DNA from: Areca catechu
Lineage: Eukaryota > Streptophyta > Magnoliopsida > Arecales > Arecaceae
Direction: 5' to 3'
Assembly: GCA_021397845.1 (NCBI GenBank)
Contig: CM038049.1
Location: 105,802,877 to 105,866,876, forward strand
Length of the DNA: 64,000 nucleotides
Positions 11,124 through 20,630 of the stretch are shown in pieces. Below the pieces are notes generated by a model that was not told where the DNA came from, ran no database searches, and saw only the letters and a list, made by a program, of their open reading frames with translations. Position 1 is the first letter of the stretch; every line of letters starts with the position of its first letter. The position numbers and the translations under genes were made by a program.

Positions 11124-11650
11124 CGTAAAAAGCAGTGGGAGGATCCCGAGCAGTGCCTCAGAGTAGTCCCGGTCGCCTCTCAGACGGCGGTCCCGGGAGG
11201 TGCTCACAAACTCCATCACCCTCTCCATGAGCCCTTGATCACGGATCACGGAGGAGCGGCTGGTGAGGCTCGACGGTGGAATGAGGTCATCCGCAGCGGG
11301 CTGGGCGGCCGCCCCTTTGCCAGGCGGTGCGGCCGTCGGTGGAGCTGTCGCCGCCCTGGTGGCCATCGTGGAGATGACCGGCGCAGCAGCAGGAGCAGGC
11401 GTCGCCCGAGGGGGTTCCGGCCTCCTCTCTCCCCCGACCCTGTCGAGGTCGACGACAAGGACGTCGGGCTCCCGGGCCCGAGGCAACCTGAGAGCAGGAG
11501 CCGTTGCCCCAGGACCGGCGATGGCTGAGGTGGGCGCAGGCCCCCGGCTCGCCTCAATGAGAGCTCTCTTCGTTGGGGGATCCTCAGTCCCTTCGACAGC
11601 ATCCCTCTCCAGGATGCCCTCCATCAAGCTTTCTATGGAGAACTTCATAC

Positions 11651-11747
11651 CTGAGAAAAAGAAAGGGGGGGTCAGTTAGGCCGGCATAAAAGAAAGGAAG
11701 TGCAAAGCAGAAAATGAAGGTAGAGGGGGAAGATCTGGGGGCCTCAC
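11651..11747 (-). other. Intron 1 of the antisense ORF
   Basis: On the minus strand the donor GTGAGG follows TTGC. The acceptor is a pyrimidine run ending TTTTTCTCAG before GTATGAAG. Removing the 97 bp joins a split arginine codon and continues an open frame into MKFSIESLMEG. Confidence 0.75.
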
Positions 11748-12603
11748 GCAACTCCCGGATAGGACTAATTCCTGCCTCAAATAAATTATGCTCTGAGAGC
11801 AGAACATCGAGAGCTGGGATCACGTCACCCAACAGCAGTGCATAATCATCCCAATCCGCCGGCTCGACTTGGGAATTTCGATTCGGGGACCGATCCGGCT
11901 CACTCCAGGCCCAATCGATGGCCTTGACCGAGGCGAAAAAGAAGCGGTTCTTCCAACCCTTGATCGATGAAGGGAGGTCAAACCTGAGACACCTAAGTCG
12001 GGATGAAATATACCACTAGCTATCATCGGTGGAGTAACACTTTAGGATGAAGAGAACCCTGAAGAGGGAGAAATGGGCAACGAACCCGTGGAAGTGGCAG
12101 AAGACGATGAAAGCGAAGATGACCCGGATGGCGTTAGGAGCCAACTGGGCCGGGACAAGACGATAATGAATGAGAAACGAAAGAAAGAAGAGATGAAGGG
12201 GAAAACGAAGACCCCCAAGGAGGAAGTCCTCTTAGAAGGCAACCCTCCCAGGGCCACTAGAGGTTACTCGATCTCTAGGCTATGGGAGGGAAAGACGGAT
12301 TGAATCCAGGATCCCATAGGTATCCCGGATCCGAGAAAGATCATCTCCGGTCATCGTCGAGGTATAACCGGAGGGACCAGAGGAAGAGGCCTCCAGAGGA
12401 GGAAAGGAAGAAATGGGACGTGCGAAAACTATGGGAGGAGACCTAGGATCCCTGGGGACACCTATGGTCACGGCCCCAGGTTGGAGCTGCCTCCGGACCT
12501 CATCCGGAATCTTTTCCCCCTTCGAGAAAGAAGACGATGGAGTCCTCAATCGGGATGGACCGGCCTCGTCCGGGTTGGAAGAAACGTGACAGCGACGCGC
12601 CAT

Positions 12604-12749
12604 GAAGGAAGAAGAGGCAAGAAAAACTAGCACAAAGATTGGGAGAAGGAAGAAGAGAAAAGGAGACGCAGGCACTCACCGGGAGGTTTTGAACCAAAGG
12701 AATGGTGACCCTAGAAGATGAAGGGAGATCACTACAACCGCCGGCGAGG
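12604..12749. other. Junction between the antisense ORF and 3' LTR; polypurine tract not resolved
   Basis: This stretch holds purine-rich sequence (GAAGATGAAGGGAG near 12714) but no clean polypurine tract against a TG. I therefore cannot fix the left edge of the 3' LTR. It would also contain the promoter region of the antisense ORF. Confidence 0.4.
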
Positions 12750-13047
12750 TGTGAGAAAGTGGAGAGACCTCGTTTCTGGAAAGTCCCCCTCCTTTTCAAA
12801 CTCAATCAACAGCAGCCGTACACCTCTTTTCATTCCGAGCTATTAAATGACTGCCACGTGGGTGCACGCCCGACATCAACGCTTCGGTTCGAGAGAAACT
12901 GTCTCGGTTTCGAAATGGTACATTAATGGCCCATCAAACACGCACACGTCGCAGCCTCTCACAGGGTTTCGGGCGCAACGAGAGTGGCAGCAACGATCGT
13001 GGAAATTATGGCACAGGATTTTCACCCTTTCCACATCATCTCCTGCT

Positions 13048-13692
13048 CGTTCGCCAGGTGGCACCCCAAGACTGGTCCACCTCGATCGAAGTCGAGCATC
13101 TTTGCCACTCCGCCAGGTATCCACCCAGGAGGGGTCCACCTTGGCCAAAGCTGGCGGCCTTTTGCTCCCTCACCATGTAGCACTCCAAGATGGGTCCACC
13201 TCTGTCGAGTCGAGCCAAGCCCTCCTGCTCCTTTGCCAGGTGGCACCCCAAGATGGGTCCACCTTGGCCGAACTCGAGCATCTCTGCCACTCCGCCAGGT
13301 GTCCACCAAGGAGGGGTCCACCTCGGTCGAAGCTGGCGGCCTTCTGCTCCCTCGTCAGGTGGCACCCCAAGACGGGTCCACCTCTGCCGAGGTCGAGCCA
13401 TGCCCTCCTGCTCCTTCGCCAGGTAGCACCCCAAGATGGGTCCACCTCGACCGAAGTCGAGCGTCTCTGCCACTCCGCCAGGTGTCCACCCAGAAGGGGT
13501 CCACCTCGACCGAAGCTGGCGGCCTTCTGCTCCCTCACCAGGTGGCACCCCAAGACGGGTCCACCTCAGCCGAGGTCGAGCCAGGCCCTCCTGCTCCTTC
13601 GCCAAGTGGCACCCCAAGACGGGTCCACCTCGATCGAAGTCGAGCATCTCTGCCACTCCGCCAGGTGTCCACCCAGGAGGGGTCCACCTCAG
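13048..13692 (+). repeat. Tandem array in the 3' LTR, about 3.5 units of 183 bp
   Basis: This is the same three-subunit higher-order unit as in the 5' LTR, with the CTGCTCCTTCG phrase near 13044, 13225, 13408 and 13590. It has clearly fewer units than the at least 5.6 in the 5' LTR. Confidence 0.9.
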
Positions 13693-14090
13693 TCGAAGAC
13701 AGCCCTACTCTGCAAGGCCTCGGGGAGGCAGAGGCATGGGTCACGAGGTCGCCACTGGAACCGGCGCGCGTCGCATCCCGTGCAGGATGCCAATACGGCC
13801 GACAGCGATACGCGAAACCTCGTTTACATCGGTTAAATAAGGCTCCACGATCGAGGAACGAAATCCTTACGGGCAGGAGCCTGAAACGGCCGGAAGCCCA
13901 CCGTCAACGCCTCGAAAGGAGGGCTCCCACACTTGGCCCAAGGTCTCGCCAATCTTCCCCCTTTCGTGACACATGGCGAACAAGGCATGCCGACCACTTA
14001 ACTCCCGGACTTGAAGGAGAGGGGGGGAGGAAGATCCAGAGACCTCGGAGAGCCTCCGGAAGGGGAGGTAGGCTGAAGGCGGTCCAGTGG

Positions 14091-14099
14091 TATAAAAGG
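14091..14099 (+). promoter_or_regulatory. LTR TATA box (3' LTR)
   Basis: TATAAAAGG lies at the position equivalent to 1430 in the 5' LTR. Confidence 0.65.
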
Positions 14100-14476
14100 G
14101 ACGGTAAAAATGGATGGAAAGGTAAGTGGAAGAAGGGGAGAGAACATCGAGAGAACAATCCGGGGACCCGAAGAAGTCCTCAGACGTGAGCTCGGTGAAC
14201 CCAGCATAGGAACCCGGGCCTCAACTCCCCTCTTCCCCACGCTTCTTTCATTTACATCTCCTCTAAGCACGGGAATCCTTCGGGAACCGGCCTTAGAAGG
14301 CCTATTCCATCTTGCCGCTCTCTAACTTGACCGTCAGAGTGCCCCCGGCAGAAACCCCGGCCCGGGTCTTTGACTTTATTTTGCAGGTCTGAAAGCTTGG
14401 AGATCTTGAGGTGAAAGAGTCTGAGAACCGGCACCCAGCTCACGAGCTACAGGCTACCGCGGCGAGATTGGCAACA

Positions 14477-15710
14477 TCATGTTTTATGAATTTCAAACTG
14501 TTTCAAATGAATATCAAAAGTGTATTTTTAAATAGTCATATTACTGAAAAGTTTTTGTTGAACAACAACATGATTTTGAAAATCATGCACATCCTGATCA
14601 TGTTTTCAAATTGCATAAAGTACTTTATGGTTTAAAACAAGCACCCAGTGCATGTTATGAAAGACTTAGCAATTTTTTGATTGAAAATGATTTTTCTAGA
14701 GGCCTTGTTAATACTACCCTATTTTTGAAAAAGAAGAAAGATGATCTCTTAGTAGTACAAATTTATGTTGATGATATCATTTTCGGTGCTACTAATGAAA
14801 CACTTTGTCAAGAGTTTGCCAAGCTTATGCAGGGAGAGTTTGAGATGAGTATGATGGGTGGACTAAACTTCTTCCTCAAACTTCAAATCAAGCAAACTAG
14901 AGAAGGGTCTTCATCAACCAAGCTAAGTATACAAGAGAAATCTTAAAGAAGTTTGGGATCGAGACAACCAAGCCAATAGGTATACCTATGTGTCCTTCTT
15001 GTAAACTTGATAAAAATGAATGTAGTAAAAATGTTGATCAAAATTTATATAGGGGTATCATTGGTTCATTACTGTACTTAACTGCTAGTAGACCAGATAT
15101 TATGTTTAGTATTTATATATATGCTAGATATCAGTATGCTCCTAAATAATCTCATTTAATGGCTATTAAGTGCATTCTTAGATATTTATCTGGTACTATT
15201 GATATTGGACTGTGGTACTCTAGAGATTCATCAATTAAATTAATTGACTATTCTGATGCTGACTTTGTTGGGTATAAATTAAATAGAACAATCACTAGTG
15301 GAACTTGCCAATTTCTTAGAGTTAACTTAATCTCATGGTTTAGCAAGAAACAAACTTTGGTTATACTATCTATAGCTGAGATTGAATATATTACAGTTAG
15401 AAGTTGTTGTGCTCAAATATTATGGATTAAGCAATAACTTAAAGATTTTGGAATCAAATTAACTAAGACATCCATAAGATATGATAACACAAGTACTATA
15501 AATTTGACTAAAAATCCTGTTCAGCACTCTAGGAGTAAGCACATTGGAATTAGATACTATTTTATTAGAGGTCATATTGAAAACAATGATGTTATGCTTG
15601 AATTTGTGTGCACTAAAATGCAATTGACTGACATTCTGACCAAACCTCTTCAAAAAGATCAATTCTATATGATTAGAAGAGAATTAGGTACCATTAATCA
15701 TTTTGATTAA
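14477..15710 (+). pseudogene. Copia RT (partial) and RNase H, Sirevirus-type
   Basis: The fragment begins within RT at CFMNFKLFQMNIKSVFLN and continues through KVLYGLKQAPSACYERLSNF and the catalytic box IYVDDIIFGATNE, whose two aspartates are intact. Frameshifts occur near 14600 and 14905, and a stop lies near 15147. RNase H is recognisable by YSDADFVGYKLNR, the segment around SIAEIEYI, and the C-terminal SKHIGIRYYFIRGHI and LTDILTKPLQKDQF. It ends at a TAA at 15708. The minus-strand Copia pol at 60110-62692 is a close relative, with near-identical wording around the catalytic box. Confidence 0.92.
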
Positions 15711-16153
15711 ATTTTGTTCTCTTTATAATCTTTCAAATTCTCTCATAAATTCTATGGATCAAACATTCTTAAAAACCTTGTTTAATCATTCAATATCCTT
15801 TGAAATGAAATTCCATAATTTTCTATGATTTTTTTTTCATTTTTTTAGGATTTTTGTCGAGGTGTCGACACTTGACCTGATGTCGTGAATCGATACTTGA
15901 AGGTGGGAACCTGAGAACAAATAGAAAAAAACAAGTGATTTCTTCCATTTTTCCTCGAATCCCTTGAGCCGGCTCATCCTAGAACAATATCCCAACACTC
16001 TATTTCACTTCGATCACTGTTCTATTTGTCCGATTTTTGTTTGAAGCAATTTCTTCCCACCTTTCTACCGTTCCTTCACCGTTTTCTCATGATTCTATTG
16101 TGAAATCCCTATTCCTTTTACCCTAGATTATTTTTATCATTTTTTTTCTGGAA
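15711..16153 (+). other. pol to post-pol spacer with a GTCGAC-type palindrome
   Basis: This is non-coding. Near 15855-15880 it holds GTCGAGGTGTCGACACTTGA and then GTCGTGAATCGATAC. This is the same short palindromic motif that forms arrays in the U3 of the related LTRs at 20631 and 52704. The rest is T-rich. Confidence 0.6.
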
Positions 16154-17912
16154 ATGGGTCCCCAAAAGCAAGTTGTCAGGAGACCTCGTCCATTAGTTCA
16201 GGAGGCCGAGTAGTGCACTAAGGCACGGCATGAGGATCCAGCAATAGTGGAGCCCGAGGTTCAGCAGAGCACTCCAATCAGACCACCCATCTCAGGAGCT
16301 GATAGGATGGACTCCAAGGCCATACTAGGAGGATGATGGGTTGATTTTGACTTCTTGGATCAGCATCATTTCTACATTGGAGACTGGCTGAGGGATGCTG
16401 GGTTGGCACATTTCTACTCTTTATTGGAGAGATTTTATCTTGGCCAAATTAGAGAGTTCTATGGTATCCTGGCCAGAGAAGCAGATAGCTGGGTTGGTGA
16501 GTCCGTGGGATAGAGATTCTACTCACCGCTGAGATTTTGAGCAAGACTTGGGAGATTCTCATGAGAGGTTTAGTGGCAGATTCTTTAGTGGACTGGATGA
16601 GTGGACTTCGTTATATCTTTGAGTCTGATGATCTTCCAGAGGGAGCTACAGTGGTTGCATCCAGACTCTCGCTAGAGATGAGACTATTATATCACATCAT
16701 CATCCGAATTCTTCTATCGAACATTTTGACTTTATCACAGAGCAAGAGCTGCTAGTTATGGTTTCATTAATTCAACGGACTCCGATATGCCTTCCAGTCC
16801 TTATGGTACACTAGATGACTGATGCTGCTTCTAGTCAAAGACTGTGTTTGCCCTATGGCATGAGCTTGACTATCCTGTTTTGAGCTTATGGTGTCATCAT
16901 AGATGGAGAGCCTTACCGGCAGCTACTACATACAGACATCTACGATGAGCGTTCTTTACACAAGATGGGATTTCATCTGCATGGAGGACATTGGAGATAG
17001 AGGATCTCTAGACAAGCTACTAATGTATATGAGGATGCCACTAAGAAGGAGAAGATCTACACTGATGAGGTCGGGCCATCTGAGCCATAGAGAGAGATAC
17101 CTGATACTTAGCCCGAGCCATCTATTTCGGCACAGACTGAGGTACCACCTCCCGAAGACTCCATTGAGGATAGGATTGCCCGACTAGAGATAGACACTAT
17201 GATTATCAGATAGCGGGTCGACTAGATCCATTTGGAGATAAGGGCATATCACCAGGGTTTTAAAGATGGTATTACTGCTATCCTGGTTGTGCTTAAGAGG
17301 ATATCTTCTACTATAGCACCTTCACCTCCTTCATCATCAAACTCTCTTCTAGCACCTTTAGCCCCAAGACCAAACATAGGAGATGACCAGGGTGTCTCTT
17401 CCGTAGAATTTGACATTGCAGATTTTATGGCTGAGCCCGAGCTGGATATTGCTTAGGATGTATCAAGGACTCCTGTTCCAGATCCTTCTAGGTTATCTAT
17501 CCAGACTCCAGTCCTATCCAGCTCATCCACCATTCCTGACCCACCTAATACTTTTGTTGCCACACCTATACTTCACACAAACCCACTTGACATTGATCTG
17601 CCCATACATATTCTTAGTATTCCTAATATGACTCCTCATGTTCCTTCCACATCATCCTTGATCCGAGAACTAGATTTTTATGCAGCTGGTTTCCATGTTC
17701 TTAGTTCAGGTCCTATTTTTGATGACACACCCCCGATCACTAACATAGTTGTTGTTTCCATCACAGTTGATGATCCTGCTCCTGATGTTGCCTCCTCCTC
17801 TTCAGCACCAGCTAGAGGAAGAGCATATACTAAATGCAGAAGACGAGGTCATGGTGATGCACTTAGACCTATCCGGACTAGACTTTCTGATCTTCGATCG
17901 ATGTGGCCATGA
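16154..17912 (+). pseudogene. Post-pol accessory ORF of the Sirevirus-type relic ('putative plant transposon protein'-like)
   Basis: I chose the ATG at 16154 (MGPQKQVVRRPRP) because its frame leads, through several stops, into recognisable blocks. Block 1 is GLAHFYSLLERFY, then IREFYGIL. Block 2 is FDFITEQELL with SLIQRTPICLP. Block 3 is MTDAASSQRLCLPYGMSLT. Block 4 is LLHTDIYDERSLHKMGF. A Pro/Ser-rich region follows, then a C-terminal PIRTRLSDLR. The same blocks, in the same order, occur in the minus-strand ORF at 52092-59607. The overall pattern resembles the plant domain called putative plant transposon protein (Pfam PF20167, from memory). The ORF occupies the 'env-like' position of Sireviruses. 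I see no convincing membrane segment, so its function is unknown. Confidence 0.75.
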
Positions 17913-17992
17913 CCTAGACCTTCTAGGGTTACCAGACTAGACTTTCTGATCTTCGATCGATATGGCCATGACCTTATGAGCATATACTAAAT
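17876..17992. other. Rearrangement junction with two templated duplications
   Basis: The 40 bp at 17935-17974 copy 17876-17915 with one mismatch. The 15 bp at 17978-17992 (GAGCATATACTAAAT) exactly copy 17821-17835. Both copies lie at the join between the plus-strand post-pol ORF and the minus-strand integrase fragment. This looks like template switching during end joining and not like an integration site. Confidence 0.8.
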
Positions 17993-18900
17993 TTTCAAAA
18001 TCTTGATTTTTAAATTCAGTACTATGGTCACTACGAATACAAACAACTGAAGTATCTTTTTTATTTGAAACTTTTCGATAAAACTTCAAGAAGACTGAAA
18101 ATGATTCATCTTTATAAGCCAAAAATAAAATCCATGTAAAGTGAGAGAAATCATCTACTATAACAAATCCATCTCTTGCCTCCTAGGCTTGTTGTCCTAG
18201 TTGATCCAAAGAGATCCATATGAAGTAGCTCTAATGGCCTAGAAGTTGAAACAAAACATTTTGGTTTGAAAGATGTTTTTACTTATTTTCCAAATTGACA
18301 TGCTTCACAAATTTCATTTTTTTCAAAACTAAGTTTTGATAAACCTCTTATTAAATTCTTTTTTCATAATTTTGAAAGTAAATATATGCTTGTATGACCT
18401 AATATACGATGCCAAAGCCAACTAGTCTCATTAATAGTGAAATTAATAGCAACTAGACATTCACCATCATGTAAAAGTAAATTGTCAAGATCAACAACAG
18501 AGATGTTGCCATGCCTATTTCTAATGAATTTCACTCCATTACTATCAAGACCAGCTACCATGCAAACAGATGATTCAAAAACAACTTTAAAATCTTTGCC
18601 ATAAAATGACTAATACCAAGAAGATTATGTTTCAATCATTCAACTAATAAAATATTATCTATAAATGTAGAAGGAAAGATGTAAACTTTATCGATACCAA
18701 TAATTTTTTCTTTACTATTATCTCCAAAAGTTACATTCCCTTCTTTTAGTGCCTCAAGAGAAGTGAATTGCTTCACATCTCCTGTCATGTGTCTTGAGCA
18801 ACTACTATCAAGATACCATAATCTTTTCTTTTCTTTGGTTGCAAGATACACCTGTAAAATAAATTAAGTTTTCATTTTAGGTACCCAAGCCATCTTGGGT
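17993..18900 (-). pseudogene. Copia protease, GAG-pre-integrase and truncated integrase
   Basis: The protease near 18850 reads WYLDSSCSRHMTGD, the Copia active-site context with the usual DSG/DNG triad changed to DSS. Next come the segment around FGDNSKEKIIG and the pre-integrase zinc region LWHRILGHTSIYLLSKL near 18400. The integrase start encodes the typical wording around LELLHMDLFG, with stops, and reaches FKNQDFEN. The frame then crosses into foreign sequence at the 17992 junction. Confidence 0.85.
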
Positions 18901-19099
18901 CCTTTTATGTTAGTATTAAAGGTGGCTCCTTTTGGAATCCAAATCTTTCTATAATTATTAATCTTTCTAAGATCACATTGATATGCTTTATGACCTAACT
19001 TTCTACAAGAAAAATATGTAATGCTAGATGATGCAGGTATAAAGAAATTCTTGAAATATTTTTGCTATTTTTGAGATCTAAAATCCAAACCTGCTTTGT

Positions 19100-20573
19100 T
19101 GAAAACTACTCTTTGATTGTTCAATAAAAGATTTACTTTTTAGAACTATATGTAAATTTTTCTACAAAGGGTTTAACTTTGTCAAGCTCATTTTTGAATT
19201 TCTGATTTTCTGCCTCAAGATCTTTATTTTTCTTTAAAAGTTCATTGTTTGAAATGATGACCTTGGATCTTTTTAAAACTTCAATTTTCATTGATAAAGC
19301 ATTCTTTTATCTTTTAAAAACATCAATCTTAGTCTTTAAATTACTATTTTTATTTATAAGATTTGTGTTTTCATGAGAAGATGAACTAGCATGCTTTTTC
19401 AACTTTTTATTTTCAATCTTTAGCAATCTATATTCATGCATGTGCTCATCAAATGCATCTCTAAGTTCATCAAATGTAAATTCAGGTTTAAAGTCAGAAT
19501 GTACCTCATCTTCTTGAACCATGAAGCATAGATTGGCTACTTCTTTTTGCTCTTCCTCTGAGCTTGAATCTTCATTGTCACTCTAGGTAACCATCATTGC
19601 CTTTTTTCTAAACTTCTTTTTGGATTTCTTTAAGAGAGGGCAATCAGTTTTGAAGTATCCTGACTTCTTGCATTCGAAGCAAATTGATTGTTCCTTCTCA
19701 TTTTCCTTTTCTTTTTCTTTTCTCTTTTTTTTGGTAGGTTGAGGCTTTTTCTTGTAAGAAAATTTCTTTCTTCTCATAAATTTTTTGAATCTTCATGCAA
19801 TGAGAGCCTCTTCATCCTCATTTTTTTCTCCTTCAGATTTCTCATTTGAAAACTCTTCTTGTGTTATAGATTTGAAAGATATAGTCTTCTTCTTTTTATC
19901 CATGTCCATTGCCTTTTGCTTCAGGTTCAACTCATAAGTCATGAGCGAACCTATAAGTTGCTCCAATAAAAGCTTCTCAACATCTTTGACTTCTTGAATT
20001 GCTGTCACTTTAGGATCTCAAGATGTTGGCAATGACCTGAGAATTTTATTTACAAGGTCAACATTAATCATAAGTCTTACCAAGACTTCTCATGCTATTT
20101 ACAATGTTAGTAAATCTAGTATACATATCAGTAATAGAATCATTAGGTTCCATTCGAAACATCTTATAAATGTGCATAAGCATATTAACTTTAGTATTTT
20201 TCACTTGATAGGTATTTTCATGAGTAACCTCAAGTGTGTCCCATATTTTCTTAGCAGAGGTGCATGTGAAAATTATATTGAATTCACTAGGATCCAATAC
20301 ACAATATAGTAGATTCATTGCTTTCGCATTAATCTTAGATTGTTTAATATCATTTTCATCCCAATGCTCTTCAAGTTTTGGGATGGAAATGCCATTAACA
20401 ATGATTGAGAAAATATGAGGACCTTTATCTACAACTTTTCATAAATTGTAATCAATTGAATGCATGTAAATTCTCATAAGTGTTTTCCAATACATGTAAT
20501 TGATGCCATTAAAGTAAGGAGGCCTATTTGAGGCTTGTCCCTCAACTACACTAGAACCAAGTGAGGCTGCCAT
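19100..20573 (-). pseudogene. Copia gag (UBN2-like), Sirevirus-type
   Basis: The ATG at 20573 begins MAASLGSSVVEGQ, followed by RPPYFNGINYMYWKTLMRIY, the classic N-terminus of Sirevirus-type gag. A TGA interrupts it soon after. The capsid part continues with KKIWDTLEVTHE and MYTRFTNIVNSMRSLGK. A first zinc knuckle near 19690 reads CFECKKSGYFKTDC, with the histidine replaced by phenylalanine. A second, near 19000, reads FSCRKLGHKAYQC. Between them lies a Lys/Glu/Asn-rich coiled coil (19307-19522). Several stops and frameshifts are present. Confidence 0.87.
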
Positions 20574-20615
20574 AGATCTTTACTTAAGGTGGTTAGACCT
20601 ATAAACTGAGAACGT

Positions 20616-20628
20616 GGCTCTGATACCA
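20616..20628 (-). other. Primer-binding site, initiator tRNA-Met type
   Basis: The minus strand reads TGGTATCAGAGCC, two bases after the LTR end GGGCAACA. This is the standard Met-tRNA-complementary PBS of plant Copia elements. Confidence 0.9.
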
Positions 20629-20630
20629 CT

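Larger units (their letters stand above)
10407..12603 (-). pseudogene. Antisense accessory ORF of the gypsy element, spliced, 'putative gypsy type transposon' (Transposase_28-like)
   Basis: Read on the strand opposite to gag-pol. It starts at the ATG at 12603 (MARRCHVSSNPDEAGPS). One frame runs to 11748 with only three stops (at 12280, 12232 and 12016). It passes GLRFPLHLF and AQLAPNAIRVIFAF, which resembles the plant domain called putative gypsy type transposon (Pfam Transposase_28, from memory), and then GWKNRFFFASV. Introns at 11651-11747 and 11052-11123 restore the frame on removal, giving ELR-MKFSIE and LLFT-IGTDV junctions. Exon 3 has one frameshift near 10930 and encodes a coiled coil. 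A Glu/Ala-rich tail ends at 10407 after one more stop. A donor-like GTGAGT at 10592 may start a third, now shortened intron. Its cellular role is unknown. Confidence 0.85.
1..14476 (+). mobile_element. Ty3/gypsy LTR retrotransposon, Tat-like lineage, decayed; 5' end outside window
   Basis: The order is 5' LTR (partial), primer-binding site, gag, protease, reverse transcriptase, RNase H, a second RNase H, integrase, spacer, an antisense accessory ORF, then 3' LTR. Two RNase H domains and an extra ORF between integrase and the 3' LTR are hallmarks of the plant Tat clade. The 3' LTR ends in CA at 14476, directly followed by TCATG and Copia RT coding sequence, so this element landed inside a plus-strand Copia RT gene. 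The matching left-hand TSD lies outside the window. All ORFs carry stops or frameshifts, and most stops look like single C-to-T or G-to-A changes. The two LTRs differ by roughly 5-7 percent by eye outside their repeat arrays. A solo LTR is nested at 7689-10112. Confidence 0.93.
12750..14476 (+). repeat. 3' LTR of the gypsy element (left edge approximate)
   Basis: The stretch from about 13690 to 14476 aligns with 1031-1813, including the TATA box, and ends in CA. Upstream lies a shorter version of the same tandem array (13048-13692). The start at 12750 (TGTGAG) is a guess. The true edge lies between the antisense ORF start and the array. The next five bases (TCATG) should be the TSD. Confidence 0.8.
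14477..17934 (+). mobile_element. Sirevirus-type Copia relic, 3' portion (RT to post-pol ORF)
   Basis: The relic starts inside RT exactly where the gypsy LTR ends; its 5' part lies left of the window, beyond the gypsy insertion. It contains the rest of RT and RNase H, a non-coding spacer and a post-pol ORF, which is the Sirevirus (SIRE/Maximus) layout. Its 3' LTR is missing. At about 17935 it is joined to a minus-strand Sirevirus-type fragment through short duplications. Many stops show that it is old. Confidence 0.85.

Noticed and set aside
20616..20628. Possible tRNA gene from TGGTATCAGAGCC-type sequences (also at 22549, 48722, 58484)
   Set aside because: These are primer-binding sites complementary to a tRNA 3' end, next to LTR ends. 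No cloverleaf surrounds them.
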